From the NCBI GenBank assembly GCA_015501595.1, contig JADNRX010000485.1:1-39071 (forward strand): a DNA stretch of 39,071 bases, given 5' to 3'. Below are positions 1 to 11,215 of this stretch, piece after piece. How positions within the stretch are numbered: the first letter of the stretch is position 1; each line of letters starts with the position of its first letter. The stretch is from Hymenopellis radicata. Its lineage: Eukaryota; Basidiomycota; Agaricomycetes; Agaricales; Physalacriaceae. The notes beneath the pieces are model-generated. The model saw only the letters and a list, made by a program, of their open reading frames with translations. It was not told where the DNA came from and ran no database searches. The translations under genes and the position numbers were made by a program.

Positions 1-119
1 GCTGCGCTCGTAAAAGGCTACAAACAATGCATTCTGGAGAGAGGTGATATTAATACTGGACATTGGGTATAGGAGGCGGCCAAGAATCGACGCCTGCCCG
101 CCTTCTCGTTAAACAATAT

Positions 120-2564
120 CTACAACCGGAACATATGCGCAATTTTCGCTCCTCTCGACAGAGGTTCCGCCTCCTCGACGTCGCGCTTCTCAGGTTCACC
201 CGTAGCATTTTCCACCGCCCTCCCGTCGAGTCCGACGTTCTGGACGGCGTTCTGTGTATCGCCAAGGTAAAAGTTGCGCATGAAGAGAAGAATGACGAGG
301 GGGAGGAACGCTGGGAGAACAAGTTGATGAGCTTAATCGCGGAAGACTCTGCTGGTACACGTACCGATTATTAAAGCAGGCAAGTAGAGAAGGTAAATTG
401 TATCGTTGTAAGCTGTAAGAATGAGTTGGCTTTGTGAATGTTTTCCCCAAAGAGTGAGTACCAACCATAGATGACATTGGTCCTGTCAGCGGCAGGAAGA
501 GCCCTAGCAGTCTTGATGCTACCAAAGATGGTCTTGATTTCGGCATCGGTCTTGTTGGGAAGGTGCTTTCGCAGGTATTGCGGCATCTTGCCACTATGAT
601 CCTCCCATCAACAAGTATATGGCGAAAAATCAGGAACCCTCACGTCCAGACAGCAGCGGCAATCGCAGTTCCGACACTTCCTCCGAGCGAGGTCCACAAG
701 GACAGGAGGGCAATGACTTGGGCGAGATCGGCGTGAGGTACGGAAGCTTGAGAGGAAACACGGGAGCCGACAACGCTGAATGCTCCGCCGATGGCGATTA
801 ACAGCTGCGTCCAGACAAGGGCGACGTCGCTACACGCACGTTCAGAACCAGAGGGGCCAGGCGTCGAACAAGCAATAGACTCACGTTGCGTTCTCGCCAC
901 GGGCGTAGAAAGTCAGACCCATTCCGCTGCAGACCATATATCAAATGATGCATTTAACTTTCGAGTGAAAATTGGCCATACACAATGCGAATGCAATTTC
1001 CGAAAAATTGCAAACCCTTTGCGCTGTTTAGCGGCTCCACTCGTGACAGAGAGAAGTGCATACCTTGTAACGATGCGTGTAACGTTGGATGAGGCCGGCA
1101 ACGATACCGAACACGCAAAGTCCAACGGTTACAGTTTTGTTGAAATATGTCCACTCGCGGATGGTCCTAGACGGAAGATTAATACAACGTTGAGAATACA
1201 GTCGGTATACGCACCAATCTTTGATGACATAGACCCAACTGGAGTAGTACGTGGACCTCATGTTGCCAGAAAGCATGTACAGTACATCGATCAGAACAGC
1301 GCCGATGAAGGTCCTATTCAAGACACGCTTGGGCATCAACGGATGCGAGGCGAACTTGACCTCGTAGACCGCGAACGCAATGAGGAGAAGACCACCAACG
1401 GTCACCATCGCAATCATACTCGCTGTGGCACTCGTCAGCTCTAAATCTCCAACAACTCACAAATACGCACGATTATGCCAACCGCCCTTCGCATCGGCGT
1501 ACAAAGTAAACGGCAGGAAAATCAAAGCCCATGCAGTTCCCAACAAGGTAAGACCGAAAACATCGACATGGATGCAAAAGTCGCGCGCAATGGTGTACCA
1601 GGTAATCTTCTCATTGCTGCCCTCATGTCGGCGATCCCATGCGCTCGAGGCAATCGACACGGTGTTCTCCCGTGCGGCTTTCAACTCCGCCCAGAACAGG
1701 ACTGCGAGGGCAGGGGCCATGACAACGGGAAGCATGATCTGTGATGAGTGAGCTCCCTTTCAGTGGACAAACGCGCGACGCTCACAATAAAGATACCATA
1801 ACCCCAGCGCCACTGGTTAGGGCCACCACGACCGAGGAAACCCTCTGTGATTTCGGCGGCCACAAATGCGTTGACGATGTATGGCGATGATGGCAAGGCT
1901 GTGGCAAAGCCTCTCCATTTGAGGGGCGACAAGTCGGCGACAATGATGTCGGTGACCTAGGACGAGCAGTGATGAGATGAGATTCGATGTCAATCATTTA
2001 CTTGTAAATTCTTCGTACCAAGTCTAAACCAGTTTTTTCCAACAGTGTACAGGACCATGCCGGCGCACACCGCTCCAACGGATTTTGACGAAGCGATCAC
2101 GATGTAGCCGACGATGTACTGTTTGAACGCTCAGTATCAGATGTGAAGAGAAGACAAGTCGAACTCACCCAGAGAACGGAGAAGACATAGGCTCGGGGAC
2201 GAGAGGTAACGTCTGCGAACTTGGCGATGAAGGGCTTCCCGACAGCGCCAATAATGTCGCAGGCGGTGTCGATGGTTCCAATAGTAGCATGAGCACTGAA
2301 GGCCGACGTCGCGAACGGCAGGAAACTGGACGTCGTGTTGGAGTCGAGGGAATAGACATACGCGAGCAGGGCAATACTAATGTAAAGCAGCCACAGAGGC
2401 TTGCCCTTGGAACCACCAAAGACCTTGTAAAGGGCCTCGATCCGCGCGACACCAACAGACTCGGGGATCGTAGTCGGCTCAGCGCGCACTTCCGGCTGCT
2501 TCTCAATGGAGCTGTCGGTGTGGGACTTTGCGTCGTCGTGCTCTTTCGGTTGATTCCGTTCCAT
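120..2564 (-). CDS. Siderophore-iron transporter, MFS (SIT family)
   Basis: This is a major facilitator that imports ferric siderophores by proton symport across the plasma or vesicle membrane. Twelve exons can be joined: 2564-2169, 2118-2019, 1956-1786, 1738-1471, 1422-1215, 1166-1064, 1016-982, 926-885, 829-644, 593-466, 412-365 and 331-120, giving about 631 residues, normal for SIT transporters. Family signatures are YVYSLDSNTTSSFLPFA in the first membrane helix, FADVTSRPRAYVFSVLW, VTDIIVADLSPLKWRG, GGWHNPSMIAM, GSRVSSQASVPH and the C-terminal FYLGD. Every junction keeps phase except exon 2 to exon 3, which has one base too many; the likeliest culprit is the T6 run at 2033-2038. Either that is a sequencing error, the gene is broken, or a donor at the GT after YT skips about seven residues. 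The assignment is very firm at family level; the exact siderophore is unknown. Confidence 0.93.
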
Positions 2565-2622
2565 TGTGCGAGGAGGGAAGGAGAGAAGACGAAAGACAAG
2601 AGATCCGCATATCGGGGGCCCA

Positions 2623-2630
2623 ATATATAG
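2623..2630 (-). promoter_or_regulatory. TATA-like element upstream of the siderophore transporter
   Basis: The run ATATATAG lies about 60 bp upstream of the transporter start codon at 2564, between that codon and the GATA sites. It reads as CTATATAT on the coding strand. Position and sequence suit a TATA box, but such AT runs are common, so this is only a candidate. Confidence 0.35.
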
Positions 2631-2890
2631 TTACACGGAGTTGTGTCCGAGATCCACACGGCGAGATGTTAGTCGGAAGTAAAACCCATCAATGCATGGA
2701 CCAGGCAACTTTGTCGGTCTGCGCTCGGAAGCAGGTTAAGAAACTGCCTCTGATTTTCAATTGACGGCCAATTGGGACGCATGGGAAGGGAAATCACCGT
2801 GAATTAAGCCCAAATTCTTCAGGAGGTCGCTTGTTCGAGTTCCTTTGGAAGGTTGGGAAAACGGGGTAAGCCAATTGAAGCCGAAGTGTT

Positions 2891-2923
2891 TTATCTGATA
2901 ATCGGAAGAGCCTAATCAGATAA
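2891..2923. promoter_or_regulatory. Inverted pair of iron GATA-factor sites
   Basis: TTATCTGAT at 2891-2899 and ATCAGATAA at 2915-2923 are exact reverse complements of each other, about 330-360 bp upstream of the transporter start codon. ATC(A/T)GATAA is the established binding site of the fungal iron-responsive GATA repressors (Urbs1, SRE, SreA, Fep1), which switch off siderophore uptake genes when iron is sufficient. Site and target gene fit each other, so I infer iron repression of the transporter. Binding itself is not shown. Confidence 0.75.
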
Positions 2924-4210
2924 GGGCTATCGCTGATTCTAGCCTTCAGATCACGGGCGGCTACGCACATACCAAGCCTCATGAGGGTACCACACAAGTG
3001 CCCATGATCTCTTTCTTCGAAGCACAGGTCAACTTTAAAGAGCAGGTTCAGAGCGCAACTAAAACGTACCTGTCCATTTTACTCTCTAGATCAACGCAAA
3101 AAGAGAATCTGAGCAGGAGGATGTCAGAGACACATCAATTGTCGTCGAAAGGTTTCTCACCAAGGAACGAAACCGAACGACGTCCGAACGCTAGCCCCAC
3201 GTTTCCATCAACCGCCCTGGCCGGAAGTGCCCGCGTTCATCCGTAGCGAATTGCGTCTCGTTCCAATGTTTCGTCTCGTTGACGGAATGCACCCAATTGA
3301 GCAGTACTCGCGCGATTGTATGGATAGCTTGACGGAATGAAGATTCGAAAACACCAGCGAACAAATAAGCCGTATGCGAATGGAGCCCATTGCGCAACCG
3401 AGACTTCCTAGAACTCGGAGACCGGGGCCTTGCGCTTCTTCAGGTCCTCGTCAAGGCACTAGCGGGTACCTGCGTGAAGATCAATTATGTGTCTATGTGC
3501 CTAGGCTCAAGCGTGGCGAGTATACGGATTTGCATCGCGTGGTCCCGGTTCCAGTCTGAGTCCTGTCGGACCCACAAGCTCGAGAGACGCGAGTTTGACG
3601 GGCGCTCCGAGTCCATCTCGGAAGATTCCTAACGCCGTACGAAGAGACTGCGAGGTGGCACAAGGACAGCTAGCTGCGCTTCAGGCCCATGGAAGAGTAA
3701 AGGCTGCGCTCTAATAAGTAGTGAACACGAGACAGCGGTGCAACATTCGGTACCAATGGTGGAGGCGACGACGCAAGTCCATGGAGGTACGAGGCTGATG
3801 ACGCATGTAAGCGGTTTCGCGGACGCGTTCCTTCGTCTGTGCGTGTGCTACATATGACATTGGTTGTCAGTCGTGAGAGATAAAGGATAACCCATGATGA
3901 TCGACATCAAGGTCGAGCGTTGAACAATGCACTTCAAGTGATCTGTCTCTTTTTTGTGGGGATGCATTTACTTTACATATTAAGGCGACCGTAAGTACGT
4001 GAATACTATCAACTCTGTCGTCTAAGGTCGTCTACTGGTGACACAAGCTTGAACCTTTTGACACCCCAAGGAAATGTGGGGACTTTGCATTGAATCCTTC
4101 AGGACCCACTAAAATCCCGGACTCCCCATATCAATTCTTCAGGGAGGCTCTTCTCGTTCCACGACAGCCATCCCGGTCTACCAGCAGTAGCAGTGCAGGT
4201 ATTTCCTAAG

Positions 4211-4922
4211 ATGTTCAACTTTAAAACGTCGGAACGTCTGCTCCTACGTGCTTTCGGAAAAAGAGGCATGGATAATCTCATGGAGCTCCTGAACGACAAG
4301 CGCGTGCTGCCGTTCCTCGACGGATTATCTCGCCTCAAAGGGCCTAGGTTATGCACAAGTAGGCTGTTCAAGACAAAATTTTTGGATAACGAGAAAGTAA
4401 TTGCCCTCATCATAGAGACGCTCGACACTCATCAGTTCGTGGGGCACGCGAAGCTCGCGATGGAGAGCCTGGGATGCGGAGTGTGATCAGGACGAGTCCG
4501 CGGTGGTGGAATATAGGCTTCGGCTCAGAGGTAACGGCGTGGGGTATCGACTATGCCTTCCGCGAGCTGGGTCAGCACAGAGTCAGTCTGACGGTCTTCG
4601 GTATAAACACGAGGGCTACTGATCTGTACAGGCGAATGTGAGTATAGTGTGACCTTATAAACTTCGGAGAAGAGACCTCTTACGCGTGCAATGTAGGGCG
4701 TTTAAGCAGGAAGGCGTGAAGAGGAAAGTTAATTGGAACCATGGCGAGTGGGAGGATATCATTTGTATGGCGATTTTGGATGAGGAATGGAGGCGAGACG
4801 GAAAGAGGAGAAAGAATTCGAGGGTCGGGTCAGTCTACAGTCACCCAAAATTGAAGATGTGTGACGCGAAGCTGAACGATGCACAAGAACACCCAATTCA
4901 TGTTGATGTAGAACAACGCTGA
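4211..4922 (+). pseudogene. Frameshifted GNAT acetyltransferase copy
   Basis: This is the upstream, decayed paralogue of the intact acetyltransferase at 5594. It starts MFNFKTSERLLLRAF and aligns throughout with the downstream copy. Deletions totalling about 10 bp between 4459 and 4485 shift the frame, so the reading ends at a TGA near 4484. The rest of the domain continues in another frame (RWWNIGFGSEVTAWGIDYAF, then LYRRM). The intron corresponding to that of the intact gene (about 4638-4696) keeps its GT and AG. The second exon (4697-4922) is still open and ends at a TAG-free stop shared with the ORF end. It is most likely non-functional, though a truncated product of about 91 residues could be made. 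Confidence 0.85.
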
Positions 4923-5593
4923 CGCATACCTAGGGTGCCACAAATGGCCATGCGAGCCCCTCTACGAACACGAACTATCTCCAAAGAGTACGCTTGAGAG
5001 CGCAACTTGACACCTCGCGCTCAACGTAGAAAGAGGACGGAGAGGAGAATATCAGAAGTTCCATCATGATTTTTTTCTCTCGGAAGCTTCTCACCAAAAG
5101 ATGAATTAGAAAGACGCCCCAACGGGAATTCGTATTAATGCCAGTGTCCAGTGTCCTGGACCTAAAAGTTGGAGAGACACGATTTCTACGGTCCGCTGAA
5201 AACGTCTTCCTAACGCCATACGAAGAGACTGCGCGGCGGTACAATGCCCATTCGCTGCGCTCCAGGCCACGGATACCATGCATGGAAGAGCTGAAGCTGC
5301 GATGAACACGAGGACTCGGCGTCAATACTTGGGTCAGCGTCTAATCCACCAACATCAAGGAAGGTCGCAAGGCCACTGTGGTCGTGTGACTTTGAGAATA
5401 ATAACGCGCGAAGACGGTTTTGCGAACGCGTTCCTTTGCCTGTACTCGTGATGTATCACTGCTGAGCGTTGAGTCGCGAGTGTGAGAGATAAAGGATAAC
5501 ACATGACGATTTATATCAAGGGCGTGATGTTAAACGTGTCTCCCTGAACTTCCACGACACCCGTCGAGGAGGTGCAGATATCCATCTCCCAAG

Positions 5594-6303
5594 ATGTTTA
5601 AAATAGAACGCCTGCTCCTCCGTGCGTTCAAAGAAAGCGATATGGATAATATCATGGAGCTCATGAACGACGAACGCGTGCAGCCGTTCATCTCGACGGA
5701 CTATATCGCCCCACTCGGACCAGCTTATGCACAACTGTTCAAGAAGAACTTGCTGGAAAACGAGAAAGTAATCACCTTCATCTTGGAGACCCTCGACACG
5801 CATGAGTTCGTGGGCCAAATGAACCTCGCGGTGGTGAACCGCAAGAATCGAGATGCGGAGTTTTCGATTATGACGAGTCCGCGGTGGTGGAATATAGGCT
5901 TCGGTTCAGAGGCAACGGCGTGGTGTGTCGACTATGCGTTTCGCGAGCTGGATCAGCACAGGCTCAGCCTGTCGGTCTTCGGAGGAAACCCGAGGGCTAT
6001 TGATCTGTATAGGCGGATGTGAGTGCATTTACTTTAGCTTTATGAGAAAAGAACTCTTACGCATGTACAATCAGGGGCTTCAAACAGGAAGGTGTGAAGA
6101 GGACGGCCAATTGGAACCACGGCAAGTGGGAGGATATAGTTTTCATGGCGATTTTAGATGAGGAATGGCAGGCGAGACAGAAAGAAGAGAAAGATGCTGG
6201 GGAATGGGTGACTTTGCAGACACCCGAGATTGAAGTGGAGGAAAGTCAAATGTGGCGGGAAGTTGAAGGATGCACAAGAACACCCAATTCAATGTCAATT
6301 TAG
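5594..6303 (+). CDS. GNAT family N-acetyltransferase (RimJ/RimL type)
   Basis: This enzyme would transfer an acetyl group from acetyl-CoA to an amine; the substrate cannot be told from sequence. Two exons, 5594-6018 and 6075-6303, join through a 56-bp GT-AG intron to give about 217 residues. Landmarks in order are the N-terminal beta strand (MFKIERLLLRAF), the GNAT core with the acetyl-CoA loop region (WWNIGFGSEATAWCVDYAF), and the family hallmark NPRAIDLYRRM joined across the intron to GFKQEGVKR, followed by W..GKWEDIVFMAILDEEW. The tail beyond about residue 185 is hydrophilic and less conserved. The start matches that of the neighbouring duplicate. This is the intact member of the tandem pair. 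Confidence 0.9.
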
Positions 6304-6352
6304 AGCAATGCTGACGTTCTCGCGAATAAATGACTGATTAGACGTTCGGAGC

Positions 6353-6496
6353 CGAGGAATGGGAGGCGAGACAGAAAGAAGTGAAAGATACTGGGGAATG
6401 GGTGACTTTGCAGATGCCCGAGATTGAAGTGGCGGGAATTTGAGGAACGCCCAGTTCAATGTCAATTTAGAGTAATGCTGACGTTCTAGCGAATGG
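6353..6496 (+). pseudogene. Third, partial copy of the acetyltransferase tail
   Basis: The stretch GAGGAATGGGAGGCGAGACA onward repeats the last ~145 bp of the intact gene (from about 6158), including the 3' sequence just after the stop (TCAATTTAGAGTAATGCTGA). Internal deletions break the reading frame. No acetyltransferase core is present, so it is only a tail remnant. Confidence 0.8.
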
Positions 6497-6499
6497 ATG

Positions 6500-8162
6500 T
6501 CGAGCAGCCATCAACATCAACCTCGAATGTAATCAAAACGAGTGCTTACCGGTCATCGAATGACCTTCGATTTGTTGACCACAATTCTCGAGTAATGGAA
6601 TGGGACACAGGTACTCGTCCTTCTCTCCTCCCCCTCTAACAGGTAAATAATATCCGTAAAACTGAGGCACGATCGGTCCACACGGAGTGGGGTCGTGGGA
6701 CGGGGGAGATTGTATCCGCTCCAATACTGGAAGAAGTGCTCCGGAAATCGCTAGTAGTTGACTGCCTCTACCTGGAGTTGATCATCGTACGGGGAATAGC
6801 GACGGGAGACCGTCGAAAGAACGTGTCGGCAAACTTGGCAAAGAGTATCCTAGTAATCTGATGCTCAGCGTAGCGTTCCACGTGTTCCGAAAGTAATGCG
6901 CGGTATATTGCTATTACTATTAGACGTTCGGAGCCGACGATTTGTACGGGTCATTCCGAAAAGGCTGATTGCGCACACAGGATTTCGGATATGCGGGGGC
7001 GATTCCATAAGGGATTAATGAGGAACGACCAAGTGACTCGATGATGAAGATCCCTTCTTCATTATCAAGACAGTGGTCCGCCGCAAGAACAGAAACGCAC
7101 ATGGTGCTGAAGGCGTGTACATTGTCAGGAGCTGGGACCGCGCAGGCTGATCATGAACTTCCAACTTGCCGGTCTGCAGGTCTATTCTCGTAAACCGGCC
7201 ATAGCAAATGCTGTGGGATGCTTACCATCTGAGAACCGTTTTAACTTCCTAGCTGTTCCTACACGAGGCCTGGGCGAGGTAGGAGAAGCGCACGTCAACT
7301 TGAAGGGCGTTCTTTAGAATAGATGCCGGTGCACGAGCGAAGAGTTAAACGACAATGAGAACCCGAGATACGCGGAACCGAGCTGACCTGGCTTTTGAGC
7401 AAACTGTCAATATTTTGAACTTGGAAGGAAGGAAGGAAGTCGATACACGGCACGGTCCCACTGAAAGTACTTCGTGCTTAGAGCTTACCCCTGACCCTGA
7501 TAGTCAAACTGAATACTCCCATTAAATTCGAACACTAAAAGACTTTACTACTTGGAGGAGCGTACCTCCGACGGAGACTCGGAGCTTAGGTCAAGCAAAT
7601 CAGGTGAGGGGTACTGTCAACGATAAGAGTTCAGATGAGCTGTTGTTCGTATGGCCACGAAGGCGCCATACCCTTGGAGCCGAACGCGTAGAGTATGGAG
7701 TGGCATATCTGAAGAAAGTCAACAAACTGTAAACGATAGATGAATGAATTCGACCTGGCTTTTTATTTGTATGGGGCCTCGGTATTTTGAAGGTTGCCCT
7801 CACACACGTGTGGGGCAAGATGTATGCCTAAATATTGCTGTGCTCACCACAAGGCTCGCCAAGTGCTCGCTGTCGGTAACGACAGCCAAGATTTTTGCAG
7901 GTATCTTGGGAGTTGCCTTGAAAGCGTCCCATCATAGGCGTCTCGATCACCGGATACATAAGAGTTGCATAAGAGGCCGTCTTGGCGAGTGGAGATTGTC
8001 CTGCAAATTCATTTCCCGGCTTGCCCTGACACCATCATCTCTCGAGCTCATCGTTGGCCTCAGCGAGCTCGGCGTTGTCTGACACGCCCAAGACTGTCTA
8101 TTACGTTCTGGACGCTCTTGTGAGCCAATTCTGCCGTTCATTCCCATTCGGCCCTAGACGTC
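6500..8162. other. Gene-poor interval between acetyltransferase and antiporter
   Basis: I see no open frame here with recognisable protein similarity or coherent splice sites. It contains a (GGAA)4 run near 7421-7437. It also holds a second copy of ATTAGACGTTCGGAGCCGA (about 6919-6937; first copy at about 6337-6355), which links it to the end of the duplicated acetyltransferase segment. The last few hundred bases presumably include the antiporter promoter, but no specific site stands out. Confidence 0.5.
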
Positions 8163-10889
8163 ATGCGGTTTTATCCAGTAATACGCCTTTCATTCTGCCT
8201 TCATCATCGTTAACCACCATGCCGCCTAGTTCGAGGTCAATGTGCCTCATCTCACCTACTCGCTCCTCGGAGGTTTCATCGTACTCGTGCGTGTACTATT
8301 CTCTATCCCGCAGGCGCCTATATTGACCCACAATGTCAGTTTGGCATGTTCTCGCTCTTGCTGCGAGAAAGGGTGCGTTCTGCCTTGCTGTTGCTCTCGC
8401 CATTTAACAGACGTCCCCTATAGCTCTATATCGGTGAAGCATGTTGGGCGTTTCTCTTTGGTATCATCATAGGTACGCCGCCCATATCACCATGCCAAAG
8501 TCACGTCTGATGTACCGTAGGACCAAATTGCGCCGGGATATTCAATCCACACAGCTGGGCAGGCGGTGACGAGGACGTAGTCAACACTGTAACTTTGGAG
8601 TTCACTCGCGTTGTCCTCGCCGTGGGCGTGTTCGCCATAGGAGTGGAATTGCCAAAGGCGTACATGAAGCGGCATTGGAAAAGTTTATTCTTTCTCCTCG
8701 CGCCTGTCATGACATGGGTGCGTGTTCTCCTGTCTGTCGCCACCTGCAATTCAAGGTCAACTAGGGCTGGTTCGTGTCGGCTGGATTAATCTATGCTCTT
8801 ATCCCCGGCTTAAACTTTCTCTCCTCGTTGGCAATCGCTGCATGTCTGACTCCCACGGACCCCATTCTCGCCGCAGCTGTCGTCGGTGGAAAATATGCTG
8901 ACAAACATGTTCCTGCGCACATTCGACATCTCTTGGCCGCGGAAAGTGGCTGCAATGATGGTGCTGCCTTTCCCTTCCTTTATATTGCCCTCTACCTCAT
9001 CATCGACAACCATAACGTCGGAGAAGCCCTCAAAGACTGGTTTCTAGTTCTCTGGCTATGTACGTTGCTTTCACTTGGTAGTATTTTTGCATCGGCTAAA
9101 TTTCCGGTAGACCAAGTTATCCTCGGTGTCGTGATTGGAGCTTCACTTGGCATCGGTTTCCGTTACCTTATGAAATTCTGCGAGCGCCACAACCTCATAG
9201 ACAGGCACTCTTACGTCGCACAGTACATTTCATTGGCCCTTTTTGCCACCGGGGTAACAGCGCTCCTTGGTTCCGATGATCTGCTGTCCTCCTTTGCGTG
9301 TGGTACGGCATTTGCTTGGGATGGTTTCTTCAATCGCCAGACCGAAGAATCTAATTTTAGCAGTGTCATTGATCTCTTGTTCAACATTGCCGCATTTGTC
9401 TACGTTGGAGCTTGGATGCCATTCGACAAATTTTCGGACGCGGAACTGACGTTAACCGTCTGGCGGCTCATTGTGCTAGCAATATGCATTCTCATTCTCC
9501 GCAGGCTACCTGTCGTTCTTGCGTTGTACAAATGGATTCCGGACATCAAGACCTTCCGCGAGGCTATCTTTAGTGGTCATTTCGGTCCGATTGGCATCGG
9601 AGGTGTGTTCATTTCAACACTTGCCGCCGAGGTCCTACGCAAGAACGTGGAGCATCCTGACGAGCAGACGCACCTGCTGGAAGAGTCCATTCAGCCCATT
9701 GTGGCGTTCATGGTTCTTTGCTCCATCTTGATCCATGGACTATCCATACCGTCATTCTCATTGGGACGACGCGTGCATTCCGTGTCCAGGACATGGTCGA
9801 GGCATACTGGAGTGCCCGATTGGACTAACCAAGCGCGTATGGTGGACAGAGGCGACGATATCATTATCAATCGCGACGACGATATCGCGGAGAAGGGCGA
9901 ATTAACTCCCGAAGAGGGAACCGAAGTCGCGAGCACGCCCAGTGGTAGCAAGACTCCCATTGGTAGGGATCATGCTGATGCGGAGAAGGAACGCCCCACC
10001 AGTCAGCATGATGCGTCGACGGCCCAGGCTGTGGAACATGAGCGCGAACTCGAGAACGAAACTATCACCCACGCCCGCACGACGCCACCGCTTGAGATGA
10101 CCGAAGGAGAGGAACCTGCAGACGGAAACGATATCATATCCGAATGGCAGGAAGGATCGGATCGTGTTATTGAAAGACGAGCGGGACCTGGTGAAGAGGT
10201 AGGTTATCGTTGAAAGTTCAAGCAAGTTGCACGCTAACTTTTGACTACAGGTTGAAGTCGAAGTTATCAGAAACTTTGGTAGCGATGAGGAGAAGACCGA
10301 TACAATTCGAGGGTCTCATCCCACTATACACGAGCAGGCGAAAACCCATATGGAAAAACTCAAGCTTGTCCCCCAGATTATTGAAGAGGACGCATCGCGG
10401 TTCGAAAAGGAGCTGGAGAAGGATATAATAGAGCTGAGAGATAAGGTGAAGAGGGGCGCCTCGCCGCATTCGAGTGCGGTCGTCGATGACGAGGACGAGG
10501 AAGGTGACTGGGCGTCAGAACCGGAGGCGTCGACGTCTGCCGATGCGAACCGCAAATCGCGCTCCAAGTCTCCAAAAGTAAAAGCAGCATCTCCCAAACT
10601 CGGAGGCGCCAAGGGGAGGCGGAGGAACTCGAACTCTGTGAAGAAAGGTTTCTTGGGACAGCCACGAGTGCCATCAGGGGAGCAGAGAGGGAGGCGGATA
10701 GATGAGCTGAGAGTTGACGGACTATCGCGAGATGCGTCTCCCGCGCGGTCCGTGCGATTCATGGATGATGAGAGTCGGCATGGGAGCGGGGCGAATACGC
10801 CGCGGGTGCAAGTCGAGTCTCCGGTGTCTGCAGCTTCGGATCCTGGACGCGTCACGTTTGACCTTCCTGGCGAAGGGAGTGGCAAGTAA
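8163..10889 (+). CDS. Plasma-membrane Na+/H+ antiporter, NHA1/Sod2 type
   Basis: This antiporter exports Na+ (and probably K+) in exchange for protons, for salt tolerance and pH balance. Eight exons join in phase (8163-8177, 8230-8286, 8340-8372, 8424-8472, 8521-8717, 8765-9059, 9111-10198, 10251-10889) to 790 residues. The membrane domain begins FEVNVPHLTYSLLGGFIVL and contains TLEFTRVVLAVGVFAIGVEL, the highly conserved LTPTDPILAAAVVGGKYADK and the acidic AAESGCNDGAAFPFLYIAL segment. A long hydrophilic cytoplasmic tail with acidic and Ser/Arg-rich stretches follows, as in fungal NHA1. The intron at 9060-9110 is 51 bp with no stop, so it can look coding, but its removal restores WLYQVILG. The 15-nt first exon is the least certain part. 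The gene appears intact. Confidence 0.95.
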
Positions 10890-11077
10890 TGTACTTACGG
10901 GCTGGTTGTATTTATCTGTCTGCATATCACGTCCATACCGCGGTTTACTTATAATACGGCATGTCATTGTAATTATTGTAGATGCGCCACCATGAACACG
11001 ACCTTACGAGATGAAGTACTTTGTTGAATCTATAACTATGATATCAACTGTCACTGACAGCCGAAGCCTCAGGCCTC

Positions 11078-11215
11078 AGGCCATGGAACATGAGACTATC
11101 CTCCTCTTGACATGCCTATAGGCGAGGAACTTGCAGACGGAACAGATAACGGATCAGAATGGTAGGATGGCCCGCACCGTACCGTTGAAAGACGAGTTGG
11201 GCAGGTAACAAGCTA
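11078..11215 (+). pseudogene. Decayed duplicate of part of the antiporter tail
   Basis: The stretch repeats, with gaps, the coding sequence at about 10020-10200 of the antiporter. Matching pieces are GTGGAACATGAG versus ATGGAACATGAG, GAGGAACCTGCAGACGGAA versus GAGGAACTTGCAGACGGAA, and TTGAAAGACGAG in both. About 50 bp are missing inside and the frame is broken. It is a short 3' duplication, not a gene. Confidence 0.75.

Larger units (their letters stand above)
3030..6500. repeat. Tandem segmental duplication carrying the acetyltransferase gene
   Basis: Two diverged copies of one segment lie head to tail, about 3030-4930 and 4980-6330. Besides the genes they share upstream non-coding landmarks: AACGCC(G/A)TACGAAGAGACTG at about 3631 and 5212, and GAGAGATAAAGGATAAC at about 3876 and 5485. 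The spacing between landmarks differs (1581 bp versus 1383 bp at the start codons), so indels have accumulated. A third, short copy of the gene tail follows at about 6353-6496. Confidence 0.8.

Noticed and set aside
2998..3632. Several overlapping plus-strand frames between the transporter and the acetyltransferase copies
   Set aside because: Their DNA belongs to the duplicated upstream segment, and the corresponding region near 5000-5350 does not keep the frames open.
9060..9110. In-frame 17-codon insertion in the antiporter
   Set aside because: It is a 51-bp GT-AG intron without a stop; removing it gives the family sequence WLYQVILG.
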